Assembly (NCBI RefSeq): GCF_000768705.1
Contig: NZ_AVPJ01000009.1
Location: 1-64,000, forward strand
DNA from: Knoellia sinensis KCTC 19936
GTDB taxonomy: Bacteria > Actinomycetota > Actinomycetes > Actinomycetales > Dermatophilaceae
Length of the DNA: 64,000 nt
Direction of reading: 5' to 3'
Below the pieces are notes generated by a model. That model worked only from the letters and a program-made list of their open reading frames with translations. It ran no database searches and was not told the DNA's origin. Positions 55,417-63,638 of this stretch are shown one piece after another (position 1 is the stretch's first letter; each line of letters begins with the position of its first letter). The position numbers and the translations under genes were made by a program.

Positions 55417-56340
55417 TCAGACCGGGTCGGCCTCGAGCAGGTGCTCGTCGTCGGTGGCCGCGGTGGGGGTGAGCGCGGTGTCCTTGCGGTGCTCACCGAC
55501 CGACCATGCGATGGCGGCGATCCACGCGGCGGCGATGACGACGTAGGTCACGGCCTTCGTCGTGTCGCCGGCGTCGATCCACGACGAGCCGAGGAGGGTG
55601 CGGACGTTGGTGAGGATGATGAGGCCACCGACTGCCGAGCCGAGCACCCTCGGGGGGAGGTGCCGCACGAGCCAGGCGGCGATGGGGGCGGCGATGAGGC
55701 CACCGATGAGCAGGGCGACCACCCAGCCGAAGTTGATGCCCTGCGAGCCGAGCGCGATGAGGAAGCCGATGCTCGCCGCGACGGAGACGAGGAACTCGCT
55801 GGTGTCGATCGAGCCGATCGTCTTGCGGGGCTCGATGCGCCCTGAGGCCAGCAGCGCGGGCGTTCCGACCGGGCCCCAGCCACCGCCACCGGTCGCGTCG
55901 ACGAACCCGGCGAAGAGGCCCAGGGGAGCGAGGAAGCGGGACCTGAGCGGCTGTCCGAGGCGATCGGTGCGCAGCCCGCGAAGCGTGAAGCGCACGAGGA
56001 TGTAGACGCCGAGGGACACGAGGATGAGGGCCATGAGCGGCTTGGCGGTCGCGGTGTCGAGCGAAGACAGGACCGTCGCACCGAGGAAGGCGCCGACAGC
56101 TCCGGGGATGCCGATCCGGAACACCACGCCCCAGTCGACGTTGCCGAATCGCCAGTGCGCGGTGCCCGACGCGAGCGTCGTGCCGATCTCGGCGAGGTGC
56201 ACGGTCGCCGAGGCGGCAGCGGGGTTCGTCCCGATGAGGAGGAGGAGGCTGGTCGTCGTCACGCCGTAGGCCATGCCCAGACTTCCATCGACGAGCTGGG
56301 CGATCAGGCCGACGATGGCCAAAAGGGTGAGCTTGCGCAT
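55417..56340 (-). CDS. Sulfite exporter TauE/SafE family membrane protein
   Basis: The 307-residue membrane protein has about eight hydrophobic helices. The N-terminal repeat contains LVDGSLGMAYGVTTTSLLLL, and the second repeat GLFAGFVDATGGGGWGPVGTPALL near residue 142. TauE/SafE proteins export sulfite or organosulfur anions, or move other carboxylates. The divergent Rrf2 gene is probably its regulator, as in several sulfur-control systems. The ATG has GGGAG upstream. Confidence 0.9.
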   Translation of the reverse strand: MRKLTLLAIVGLIAQLVDGSLGMAYGVTTTSLLLLIGTNPAAASATVHLAEIGTTLASGTAHWRFGNVDWGVVFRIGIPGAVGAFLGATVLSSLDTATAKPLMALILVSLGVYILVRFTLRGLRTDRLGQPLRSRFLAPLGLFAGFVDATGGGGWGPVGTPALLASGRIEPRKTIGSIDTSEFLVSVAASIGFLIALGSQGINFGWVVALLIGGLIAAPIAAWLVRHLPPRVLGSAVGGLIILTNVRTLLGSSWIDAGDTTKAVTYVVIAAAWIAAIAWSVGEHRKDTALTPTAATDDEHLLEADPV

Positions 56341-56396
56341 GTCATGAACTCCCGACGTCGATGAAATCCGATCTGATGGGTAGGAGTTTTGATGAC
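56341..56396. promoter_or_regulatory. Imperfect dyad between the TauE/SafE and Rrf2 genes
   Basis: GTCAT...AACTCC (56341-56352) is mirrored by GGAGTT...ATGAC (56383-56396). The left arm covers the ribosome site of the exporter gene. It is a possible regulator-binding or mRNA structure. The interval to 56503 is also unusually AT-rich. Confidence 0.3.
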
Positions 56397-56503
56397 GGAT
56401 CCCTTATGGAGCAAGTAACAGGAAGTTATGTCTCACATGATGGTCGGGGGCTGCCGCATCGTGGGCGTTCGGAGCACGACCACGCGTGCGGGAGAATGGA
56501 CTC

Positions 56504-56971
56504 GTGGACATCTCGGCGCGCACGGAGTACGCAGTGCGCGCGATGCTTCTCCTTGCCGAGGCCGCCTCGGCGGGGGAGGGCCCGGTGAGTGTCGAGTCGT
56601 TGGCCACCGCACAGGCGTTGCCCCGCAAGTTCCTCGAGGCCATCGCGGCCGACCTGCGCGCCGCGGGACTCGTCACGAGCACTCGTGGCGCGCGCGGCGG
56701 TTATGCCCTGGCGCGACCCGCGACCGACATCGCGATCGGCGATGTCTTCCGCGCCGTCGATGGTCCTCTCGCCGAGGTGAGGGGGCTGCGGCCACACGAG
56801 ACCGCCTATGACGGGGTTGCGGCGCATCTGCCCACCGTGTGGGTGGCGGTGCGCGCCAGCCTCCGTGCCGTGCTTGACGAGACCTCGCTGGCCCACGTGT
56901 TGAGCGGGGACCTGCCGCCCACCGTTCGTGACCTGACCGACGACCCGGAAGCCTGGACCAACCGCGCATGA
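56504..56971 (+). CDS. Rrf2-family transcriptional regulator without cluster cysteines
   Basis: The 155-residue protein has the Rrf2 winged HTH: MDISARTEYAVRAMLLLAEA at the start, QALPRKFLEAIAADLRAAGLV near residue 40 and STRGARGGYALARP near 65. The protein contains no cysteine, so it cannot hold an Fe-S cluster like IscR or NsrR. It is more like CymR-type members that respond to small molecules or partner proteins. It is divergent from a TauE/SafE exporter and coupled by overlap (ATGA) to the SDR gene downstream. Confidence 0.88.
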   Translation: MDISARTEYAVRAMLLLAEAASAGEGPVSVESLATAQALPRKFLEAIAADLRAAGLVTSTRGARGGYALARPATDIAIGDVFRAVDGPLAEVRGLRPHETAYDGVAAHLPTVWVAVRASLRAVLDETSLAHVLSGDLPPTVRDLTDDPEAWTNRA

Positions 56972-58527
56972 CTGACGCACGCCCCACCCGCCCCGTCGAC
57001 GAGCACCCGACGGACAACGACCCCGAGGACTTCGGACCTGGCGTCGACCCCGACGACCTCGCGACCGTTCTGCGCGTCCTCGCCGAGCTCCCCGAGCTCG
57101 AGGCCGGCCACCCCGACATCCAGACGATCAAGCGCGCCACCGGTCGCATGTACAAGCAGGTCCGCAAGGCGCGGCGTCGCGAGGCGAAGCAGCCGCAGAT
57201 CGACCACGACGAGGCCATCCTCGCCAAGACCGCGACCGGGTCGCCGATGCGCATCGATGACGAGACCAAGGGCATCCTGCTCGAGGTCCCGCCGGCGGGC
57301 ACGACGGTGGGGGAACTGATCAAGCCGCGAGGCTGCTACATCTGCAAGGCCGACTTCACGATCGTCGACGCGTTCTATCACTGGCTCTGCCCGACCTGCG
57401 CGGCCAAGAGCCACCTCAAGCGCAACCAACGGGTCGACCTCAGCGGCAAGCGCGCCCTGCTCACGGGTGGCCGCGCCAAGATCGGCATGTACATCGCGCT
57501 CATGCTCCTGCGCGACGGCGCCCACCTCACGATCACGACGCGCTTCCCACACGACGCCGCGCGCCGGTTCGCCGCTCAAGAGGACTCGCCTACCTGGATC
57601 GACCGGCTCAAGATCGTCGGCATCGACCTGCGCGATCCCACCCAGGTCGTCGCGCTCGCGGACGAGGTGGCCGCGGCCGGTCCGCTCGACATCCTCATCA
57701 ACAACGCGGCGCAGACGGTGCGTCGGTCGCCGGGGTCCTATTCGCACCTCGTCGACGGGGAGAAGGTCCCGCTCGAGCGCAATGTGCGCTACCCGGAGCT
57801 CGTGACATTCGACCGGATCAGTGAGGCGCACCCGGCGAACCTTCTCGGCACCCTGTCGATGCACCAGGTGGCCCACCACGAGGGCGAGTCCGAGGAGGAC
57901 GCTGCGCGCTCGCTCGCACAGCGCACGGCCGCCTCGATGACCGAAATGGCGTTGACTGCAGGGCACGCAAGCCTCGACGCGCACCTCTCCGGCACGGCCG
58001 TCGACGCGGGCGGCCTGCTGCCCGACGTCCAGACCAACAACAGCTGGACCCAAGTCGTCGACGAGGTCGACCCGCTCGAACTCCTCGAGGTGCAGCTCTG
58101 CAACTCGACCGCGCCGTTCATCCTCATCTCACGGCTGCGGCCGTCCCTCCGCGCCGCGGTGCAGGGCGGTGCCCGACGGGCCTACGTCGTCAACGTGTCG
58201 GCGATGGAGGGCCAGTTCTCCCGCCGCTACAAGGGCGCCGGACACCCGCACACCAACATGGCCAAGGCCGCGCTCAACATGCTCACCCGGACAAGTTCGG
58301 GCGAGATGTTCGAGACCGACCGCATCCTCATGACCGCTGTCGACACGGGCTGGATCACTGACGAGCGCCCGCACCACGAGAAGCTCCGCATCGCCGCCGA
58401 GGGCTGGCACGCGCCACTCGACCTCGTCGACGGCGCCGCCCGCGTCTACGATCCGATCGTGCGCGGCGAGGCCGGCGAGGACATCTACGGCTGCTTCGTC
58501 AAGGACTTCGAACCCAGCGCCTGGTGA
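56968..58527 (+). CDS. Atypical SDR-family oxidoreductase with N-terminal zinc-ribbon extension
   Basis: The protein is 519 residues, about twice a classical SDR. Residues 1-150 include a helical part and a Cys cluster CYIC...CPTC (about 118-145) that probably binds zinc. The Rossmann part follows with LLTGGRAKIGMYIAL near residue 164, and DILINNAAQT near 245. The catalytic-Ser strand is VVNVSAMEG, but the usual YxxxK reads TNMAK, so the catalytic Tyr is missing or moved; a nearby RYKG supplies another Tyr. The start overlaps the Rrf2 gene. The substrate is unknown. Confidence 0.82.
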   Translation: MTDARPTRPVDEHPTDNDPEDFGPGVDPDDLATVLRVLAELPELEAGHPDIQTIKRATGRMYKQVRKARRREAKQPQIDHDEAILAKTATGSPMRIDDETKGILLEVPPAGTTVGELIKPRGCYICKADFTIVDAFYHWLCPTCAAKSHLKRNQRVDLSGKRALLTGGRAKIGMYIALMLLRDGAHLTITTRFPHDAARRFAAQEDSPTWIDRLKIVGIDLRDPTQVVALADEVAAAGPLDILINNAAQTVRRSPGSYSHLVDGEKVPLERNVRYPELVTFDRISEAHPANLLGTLSMHQVAHHEGESEEDAARSLAQRTAASMTEMALTAGHASLDAHLSGTAVDAGGLLPDVQTNNSWTQVVDEVDPLELLEVQLCNSTAPFILISRLRPSLRAAVQGGARRAYVVNVSAMEGQFSRRYKGAGHPHTNMAKAALNMLTRTSSGEMFETDRILMTAVDTGWITDERPHHEKLRIAAEGWHAPLDLVDGAARVYDPIVRGEAGEDIYGCFVKDFEPSAW

Positions 58528-58541
58528 GAGGGGTATGCCGC

Positions 58542-59522
58542 GTGGACCAGTTCGCTGAGTGGGTGCGGCATTCCTTCGGGCTGGGTGACGGCCCGCTCCT
58601 CCGAACCGTGGGCGGGCGTGGTGCGGACGGCGACGTGTGGCACCTGCAGGTCGACAGCCGCGAGTATGCGGTCAAGCGACCGTTCCATCCGTTCGATGTC
58701 GAGGCCGTGAGCCGAGAGGCCGCCCTGCTCGACCACCTCGCCGCGCGCGAGGTCGAGGTGCCGACCCATGTCGGGACAACCGACGGACGCCTCGTCGCCG
58801 AGGTCCCGGCCGACCTCGGCGGCGGCAGGGCCCGAGTGAGTCACTGGATCGAGGGCGACTCGGTCGGCGCCCGCACGTCAGAGCTTGCTGAGCAACTCGG
58901 CGCACTTCTGGCACAGCTGCATCGAGCCGCGCCAGCGACTGAGCGCCAGCCCCGGAGCTGGTACACCGCGATGCTGGCACCGGTCGAGTGGGCTCACCTC
59001 GTCGAGCAGTCCGCGGGGCGACCATGGCACGACGCCCTTGCGGCGCGACTTGGGGACCTCACGGCATACGACGAGTTGGTGCGCCGGGCCCACCCCGCAA
59101 CAGGACCGTTCATCCTCGGGCACTGCGACCTCCACCCCGACAACGCGCTCGTCGCGCCCGACGGCAGCCTGCGCGCCCTCGACTGGGAGGACTTCGGGCC
59201 CCTCGACCCGGGGCGGGAGCTCGCCAAGACGCTCGTCCAGTGGCATGTGCTCGACAACACCCTTGATGAGGAGGCGATCACCCGAACCGTGACGGCGTAC
59301 CGGGCAGCCGGTGGGCCAGGGGTGCTCGCTGATCTCAGGGACTTCGCCATGGTGCTCTGCAGCGAGACGAACTTCCTCGCCAGCCAGATCCGCCTGGCGC
59401 TGGACGACGCGGCGCAGCCTGAGCGGCGCGAGCAGGCCCAGGGTGAGATCACCGAGGCGCTGGGGGCCTACTTGCCGAGCCTGGCAACGCTGGATCGGGT
59501 TCTGGACGCCGCGACGGCATAG
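58542..59522 (+). CDS. Aminoglycoside phosphotransferase/choline kinase-fold protein
   Basis: The 326-residue kinase-fold protein has YAVKRPFHPFD (ATP-site Lys) near residue 43, the catalytic loop GHCDLHPDNALV near 194, and the metal Asp in LDWEDFGPLDPGRELAK near 213. The family phosphorylates antibiotics, sugars, choline or homoserine; a resistance role is not implied. GTG 58542 is preferred for its GAGAGGGG ribosome site; GTG 58524 would overlap the SDR stop. The 3' end overlaps the convergent gene by 55 bp. Confidence 0.82.
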   Translation: MDQFAEWVRHSFGLGDGPLLRTVGGRGADGDVWHLQVDSREYAVKRPFHPFDVEAVSREAALLDHLAAREVEVPTHVGTTDGRLVAEVPADLGGGRARVSHWIEGDSVGARTSELAEQLGALLAQLHRAAPATERQPRSWYTAMLAPVEWAHLVEQSAGRPWHDALAARLGDLTAYDELVRRAHPATGPFILGHCDLHPDNALVAPDGSLRALDWEDFGPLDPGRELAKTLVQWHVLDNTLDEEAITRTVTAYRAAGGPGVLADLRDFAMVLCSETNFLASQIRLALDDAAQPERREQAQGEITEALGAYLPSLATLDRVLDAATA

Positions 59523-59929
59523 GCCACCATCGCTGCCACCCCCGTGGCGACCGAGGCCACGAACCACCAGACGGCGACACCCCACTCGATCGCTCCGGGG
59601 TCGACGAGTCGGCCGTTGGACGTGCAGATCTCCGCGCCGGTCGAGTCGCCGAAGCACGACATCTCGGCCGGCCCGCTCGTCGCGAAGATCCAGCCGAGCC
59701 AGGCCAGCCCCACTGCCGCGGCGAGCCCGAGTCCCGCGATCGCCGGCCATGCCCCGGGGCTCTGGCTCGTCAGGACCACTGACAGCGCCAGCAGCCCCAG
59801 CGCCACAGGCGCCACGAAGATCCCGATCGAGAACATCCCGATCACGGTGAGCACGCATGCCAGACCCGTGACGAACCACAGCAACAGCAAGCCGTTGACC
59901 TTCGGCGGTGAGGCGAGGGCGACGCTCAT
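59468..59929 (-). CDS. Four-helix membrane protein of unknown function
   Basis: The 153-residue protein has four hydrophobic segments at about residues 12-32, 35-53, 60-82 and 115-140. Between the third and fourth lies a loop with two cysteines ([17 protein letters not shown]). The ATG at 59929 is chosen from the first hydrophobic segment; the longer ORF upstream runs through the repeat region. I do not recognise the family. Its end overlaps the phosphotransferase-like gene. Confidence 0.65.
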   Translation of the reverse strand: MSVALASPPKVNGLLLLWFVTGLACVLTVIGMFSIGIFVAPVALGLLALSVVLTSQSPGAWPAIAGLGLAAAVGLAWLGWIFATSGPAEMSCFGDSTGAEICTSNGRLVDPGAIEWGVAVWWFVASVATGVAAMVAYAVAASRTRSSVARLGK

Positions 59930-59974
59930 GAACTCATCGTCCGCCCGAGCGAGCGTTGCGACAAGGGGGCGCGG

Positions 59975-60004
59975 ACGGCATACGAAGAATGCTTTGTATG
60001 CCGT
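59975..60004. repeat. Inverted pair of CGGCATAC octamers
   Basis: ACGGCATAC (59975-59983) and GTATGCCGT (59996-60004) form a perfect 9-bp inverted repeat with a 12-base spacer, between the membrane-protein start and rpsP. It is the only closely paired copy of the window-wide octamer. It may be a hairpin or a binding site. Confidence 0.7.
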
Positions 60005-60176
60005 GCGCTCACCTTCCGTGGTCAGGACCACCCCCGCTGGTCTGGCAGAATGGTCCGCTGTACACCTTCTGGCTGGCGCTGATGTCGGCCGGATGCCTAC
60101 CCCGGGCCGTTCGGTACCCCGCGTGATTTCTCCCGCGGTCTGGCCGTGCCCACAACCTGAAAGCGAGACCACACAC

Positions 60177-60878
60177 GTGGCCGTCAAGATTCGTCTCAAG
60201 CGTATGGGCAAGATCCGTACCGCCATCTACCGCGTCGTCGTCATGGACTCGCGCACCAAGCGCGACGGTCGTGCGATCGAGGAGATCGGCAAGTACGACC
60301 CCAACCAGGAGCCGTCGCTCATCGAGATCGACATGGACCGCGCCAACTACTGGCGTGGCCAGGGTGCACAGCCGACCGAGGCCGTCGCCGCCCTGCTGAA
60401 GATCATGGACGAGGGCACCCTCAAGGTGGCCGAGACCAAGGCCAACAAGAAGGACCTCTACGAGGCCGCTCTCGCCGCTGCCGGCAAGGCCGACGGTGCC
60501 GACGCCTCCGGTGCGACCACCGCCAAGAAGAAGGCCGCCAAGAAGTCCGACGCTGCCGAGGCCCCCAAGGCCGAGGAGAAGGTCGAGGAGGCCCCCAAGG
60601 CTGCCGACACCGACTCGGGCGCGGCTTCGGCCGACAGCGTTGACGCTGACGCCGACGCGAGTGCGACCGAGGCTGCTCCGGTTGCCGACCTCCCCGCGGG
60701 TGCCGTTGCGGCGCTCGAGGACGGCTCCGCCCCCGAGGGCTACACCGTCAAGGGCAACAAGGACTCCGGCAAGTACCACGAGCCGGACGGCCAGTGGTAC
60801 GACCAGACGGTCGCCGAGGTCTGGTTCAAGTCCGGCGCCGACGCTGAGGCCGCTGGCTTCGTCAAGGCTGGGTCCTGA
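60177..60878 (+). CDS. rpsP: 30S ribosomal protein S16 with long C-terminal extension
   Basis: The 233-residue protein consists of a normal S16 domain at residues 1-80 ([24 protein letters not shown], then [11 protein letters not shown]). A low-complexity Ala/Asp/Glu/Lys linker follows (about 100-180), then a C-terminal module of about 50 residues with [27 protein letters not shown] and DAEAAGFV. Typical bacterial S16 is 80-90 residues. A module of this kind is known at the ends of other actinobacterial proteins, but its role is unclear. The GTG start heads the khpA-rimM-trmD operon. Confidence 0.95.
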   Translation: MAVKIRLKRMGKIRTAIYRVVVMDSRTKRDGRAIEEIGKYDPNQEPSLIEIDMDRANYWRGQGAQPTEAVAALLKIMDEGTLKVAETKANKKDLYEAALAAAGKADGADASGATTAKKKAAKKSDAAEAPKAEEKVEEAPKAADTDSGAASADSVDADADASATEAAPVADLPAGAVAALEDGSAPEGYTVKGNKDSGKYHEPDGQWYDQTVAEVWFKSGADAEAAGFVKAGS

Positions 60879-60880
60879 CC

Positions 60881-61123
60881 GTGCTCGAGGAGGCGCTGGA
60901 GCACCTCGTCACCGGGATCGTCGACCACAAGGACGACGTTCAGGTGAAGCGCAAGGAGCTCCGTCGCGGCGAGATCATCGAGGTCCGGGTGCACCCGGAT
61001 GACCTTGGTCGCGTCATCGGCCGCTCCGGCCGCACGGCGAGTGCCCTGCGCACGGTGCTGACCGCCCTCGCCGGTGGCCGCCCCGTCCGGATCGACATCG
61101 TCGACACCGACCGGGTGCGCTGA
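60881..61123 (+). CDS. khpA: KH-domain RNA-binding protein KhpA
   Basis: The 80-residue single KH domain protein has the GxxG loop region VIGRSGRTASALRTVL near residue 45. KhpA binds RNA, often with KhpB, and affects cell-division mRNAs in Gram-positive bacteria. It lies 2 bases after rpsP, the standard place in actinobacteria, before rimM. The GTG start fits the family's usual MLEEALEHLV beginning. Confidence 0.92.
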   Translation: MLEEALEHLVTGIVDHKDDVQVKRKELRRGEIIEVRVHPDDLGRVIGRSGRTASALRTVLTALAGGRPVRIDIVDTDRVR

Positions 61124-61140
61124 ACCGCCAGCAACCACGA

Positions 61141-61179
61141 CGAACGCGCCGTGTCCCCGGGAGGGGCGCGGCGCGTTCG
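61141..61179. terminator. Strong hairpin between khpA and rimM
   Basis: CGAACGCGCCG pairs with CGGCGCGTTCG (11-bp stem), with an inner CCCC/GGGG pair. It may attenuate the operon or mark an RNA-processing site, since rimM and trmD follow on the same strand with no obvious new promoter. Confidence 0.5.
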
Positions 61180-61207
61180 CGTGTCCCCTGCCTGAGAGGA
61201 TCTGACC

Positions 61208-61759
61208 ATGTCCCGCAGCACCGACGCGCTTCTCGTCGCCCGCATCGGCAAGCCCCATGGGCTGCGCGGTGAGGTGACGGTGCAGACGCACACCGATGAC
61301 CCCGAGCGCCGCTTCGTCGAGGGCACGACCTTCGAGACCCAGGCAGCGGTGGGCACGGGCGTCCCGCGTCAGCTCACCCTCGCGACTGCGCGCAAGCACC
61401 GCGAGATCTGGTTGCTCGGGTTCGCCGAGATCCCCGACCGCACGGGCGCCGAATCGTTGCGTGGCACCCGCCTCTTCCTCGACGTCAGCGCGACGGCGCA
61501 TGACGACACCGACGAGGATGACGGTTGGTACGAGCACGACCTCGTCGGCCTGGCGGTGCAGGACCCCTCGGGGGCGACTCTCGGAGAGGTCACCGGCCTG
61601 GTCGTCGGTGCTGCCCAGGATCTGCTGGAGGTGCGCCTCACGGGTGGGCGTGAGGCCCTCGTCCCGTTCGTCGAGGCCATCGTCACCGAGGTCGACACGG
61701 AGGCCGGGCACGTCGTGGTCGACGCTCCAGCCGGCCTTTTCGATCTCGACGAGAGCTGA
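61208..61759 (+). CDS. rimM: Ribosome maturation factor RimM
   Basis: The 183-residue two-domain protein assists assembly of the 30S head near S19. The N-terminal part has [20 protein letters not shown], and the PRC-barrel starts near [16 protein letters not shown] at residue 101, ending [12 protein letters not shown]. It sits in the usual place before trmD, with an 11-base gap to its ATG. Confidence 0.95.
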   Translation: MSRSTDALLVARIGKPHGLRGEVTVQTHTDDPERRFVEGTTFETQAAVGTGVPRQLTLATARKHREIWLLGFAEIPDRTGAESLRGTRLFLDVSATAHDDTDEDDGWYEHDLVGLAVQDPSGATLGEVTGLVVGAAQDLLEVRLTGGREALVPFVEAIVTEVDTEAGHVVVDAPAGLFDLDES

Positions 61760-61769
61760 GGCCGCCCCG

Positions 61770-62969
61770 ATGCGTCTGGACGTCGTCTCGATCTTCCCCG
61801 AGTACCTCGCGCCACTCGACCTGTCGCTCATCGGCAAGGCCCGCCGCGACGGCCTGCTCGATCTGGCGGTGCACGACCTCCGCGACTTCGCCCACGATCG
61901 GCATCGGACCGTCGACGACACGCCCTATGGCGGGGGCGCCGGCATGGTCATGAAGCCTGGCCCCTGGGCAGAGGCGCTGGACCACGTCGTGACACAGGGG
62001 CGTTCGCGCGACAACAGCGCGGTGGACGCCGTGCCGACGCTCATCATCCCGGGGCCGGGCGGCGAGCCGTTCACGCAACAGATCGCCCGTGAACTGGCCG
62101 ACGAGCCCTGGCTCGCCTTCGCCTGCGGACGCTACGAAGGGATTGACGAGCGCGTCTACGAGTGGGCGGGGGAGCGCATGCCCGTGCGCGTCCTGTCGCT
62201 CGGTGACTACGTCCTCAATGGTGGCGAGGTCGCGGTCCTCGCCATGGTCGAGGCGATCGCCCGACTCCTGCCGGGTGTCATCGGCAACGCCGAGTCCCTC
62301 ATCGAGGAGTCGCACGAGGACGGCCTCCTCGAGTACCCCGTCTACACCAAGCCCGCCGAGTGGGACGGGCGCGCCGTGCCCGAGGTGCTCCTCGGAGGCA
62401 ACCACCAGGCCATCGCGAAGTGGCGACACGAGCAGCGGATCCAGCGCACGGCCGCCCGCCGCCCGGACCTGCTTCCGCCTGCCGCGGCGACGGGAGGGCT
62501 GGCCGAGCTCGAGGAGCGCATTGCCACCCCGGCCGATGCCCCCGACCTCCAGGTCCTGACCCGCGCGTGCTGGGCCCCCGAGTTCGCCCGATACGGCATG
62601 TTCGGCGCCGGTGAGGAGGACCTCGAGACGGTGCGGGACGGCATACAGGAATGGGACACGCGGGTCTGGAGGAAGGACGGGAAGCTGCTCGCCTCGCTCC
62701 GCGTCCGACCGCACCCGGAGCACGAGGCCACGTGGCAGATCGGGCGACTCATGGTCGCGCCGTACCTCCAGGGCCGTGGTCTGGGACGAGAACTCCTCTC
62801 GTATGCCGAGTCGCTGGCACCCGAGGACGTGCGCAGCTTCTGGCTCAACACCGGTGCCAAGAGCACCGAGAACCTTCGCCTCTACAAGAAGGCGGGCTAT
62901 CGGGTTCGGCCCGGCGAGGGCGAGTTCCCGGGGACGGTGGATCTCACCAAGCGCCGCGTCGCCACCTGA
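61770..62969 (+). CDS. trmD: tRNA (guanine-N1)-methyltransferase TrmD fused to a GNAT acetyltransferase
   Basis: The protein is 399 residues; TrmD alone is about 230-250. Residues 1-235 are a complete SPOUT methyltransferase: [27 protein letters not shown] near 53, [11 protein letters not shown] near 116 and [13 protein letters not shown] near 146. It methylates G37 of tRNAs. From about residue 248 a GNAT domain follows, with [19 protein letters not shown] near 325 (acetyl-CoA P loop), ending [13 protein letters not shown]. No stop or start separates the two. The acetyl acceptor is unknown. A rare ATA codon lies in the octamer at 62639. Confidence 0.94.
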   Translation: MRLDVVSIFPEYLAPLDLSLIGKARRDGLLDLAVHDLRDFAHDRHRTVDDTPYGGGAGMVMKPGPWAEALDHVVTQGRSRDNSAVDAVPTLIIPGPGGEPFTQQIARELADEPWLAFACGRYEGIDERVYEWAGERMPVRVLSLGDYVLNGGEVAVLAMVEAIARLLPGVIGNAESLIEESHEDGLLEYPVYTKPAEWDGRAVPEVLLGGNHQAIAKWRHEQRIQRTAARRPDLLPPAAATGGLAELEERIATPADAPDLQVLTRACWAPEFARYGMFGAGEEDLETVRDGIQEWDTRVWRKDGKLLASLRVRPHPEHEATWQIGRLMVAPYLQGRGLGRELLSYAESLAPEDVRSFWLNTGAKSTENLRLYKKAGYRVRPGEGEFPGTVDLTKRRVAT

Positions 62970-62982
62970 CCCGGCCGCCGAC

Positions 62983-62988
62983 TAGCCT
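62983..62988 (+). promoter_or_regulatory. Candidate -10 element (TAGCCT)
   Basis: TAGCCT ends 6 bases before GTG 62995. The same hexamer and spacing precede the DAK2-domain gene. Confidence 0.5.
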
Positions 62989-62994
62989 GCCCCG

Positions 62995-63594
62995 GTGACC
63001 ACCCCTCATCAGCCGGCCGTCCAGCTCAACCCACCAGACCTCCGCGCTGCCCATGAAGCGATGGTGCGGCAGACCCGGATCGGCAAACTCGCGGCCATCG
63101 GGACTCTCGGGGCGTTTGGCCTGTTCGTCGGGCTGGTGGTCTGGGCGGTCGAGGGAGGCGTTGGAGGCATGGCCCTGGGTGCCGTGGCCTTCCTCGCGGT
63201 GCTGCTCCTGCTGGTGATCCCGATGATCATCTCGGCCGCGAAGGAGCAGAAGCACGAGGGGCCGGCCGGGAAGGGGCCATCGAGCTTCGGTCAGGTGGTG
63301 ACCACCGCACCTGCCGCTCAGGTGTGGGAGGCCGTGTATGCCGTCCTCGCGGCTCAGAAGTTCACCCCACCTCGCGCGGTCGACCCGCAGACGGTGAACT
63401 CGGCCCGTTCGCTGTCGATGGCGAGCTGGGGCGAGAGCATCACGGTGCGGATCGAAGGTACGCACGACGGGCGCGGAGTCGTGACGGCGTGGGCGCGCCC
63501 GGCCTTCCCGCTCCAGTGGCTGGACTACGGACGCAACCGGCGCCACGCCAACGCGGTGCTGAACGCCGTCCCCGGAGCAACCCCGGCCGTCTGA
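62995..63594 (+). CDS. Membrane protein of unknown function (first of two related genes)
   Basis: The 199-residue protein has two membrane segments at about residues 32-52 and 57-79. Before them is a motif PPDLRAAHEAMVRQTR, after them SSFGQVVTTAPAAQVWEAVYAVL and a beta-rich domain with a C-terminal YGRNRRHANAVL segment. I do not recognise the family. The next gene encodes a protein with the same layout, so the two arose by duplication. Confidence 0.75.
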   Translation: MTTPHQPAVQLNPPDLRAAHEAMVRQTRIGKLAAIGTLGAFGLFVGLVVWAVEGGVGGMALGAVAFLAVLLLLVIPMIISAAKEQKHEGPAGKGPSSFGQVVTTAPAAQVWEAVYAVLAAQKFTPPRAVDPQTVNSARSLSMASWGESITVRIEGTHDGRGVVTAWARPAFPLQWLDYGRNRRHANAVLNAVPGATPAV

Positions 63595-63626
63595 CCCAAC
63601 GGCACGCTCGGGGCTGGGCCGGGCGC

Positions 63627-63632
63627 TATCTT
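63627..63632 (+). promoter_or_regulatory. Candidate -10 element (TATCTT)
   Basis: TATCTT ends 6 bases before ATG 63639, as in the preceding paralogue. Confidence 0.45.
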
Positions 63633-63638
63633 GCACCC

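Noticed and set aside
58524-59522. Calling the phosphotransferase-fold gene an antibiotic-resistance gene
   Set aside because: The fold motifs are shared with many sugar, choline and homoserine kinases, and nothing in the context points to resistance.
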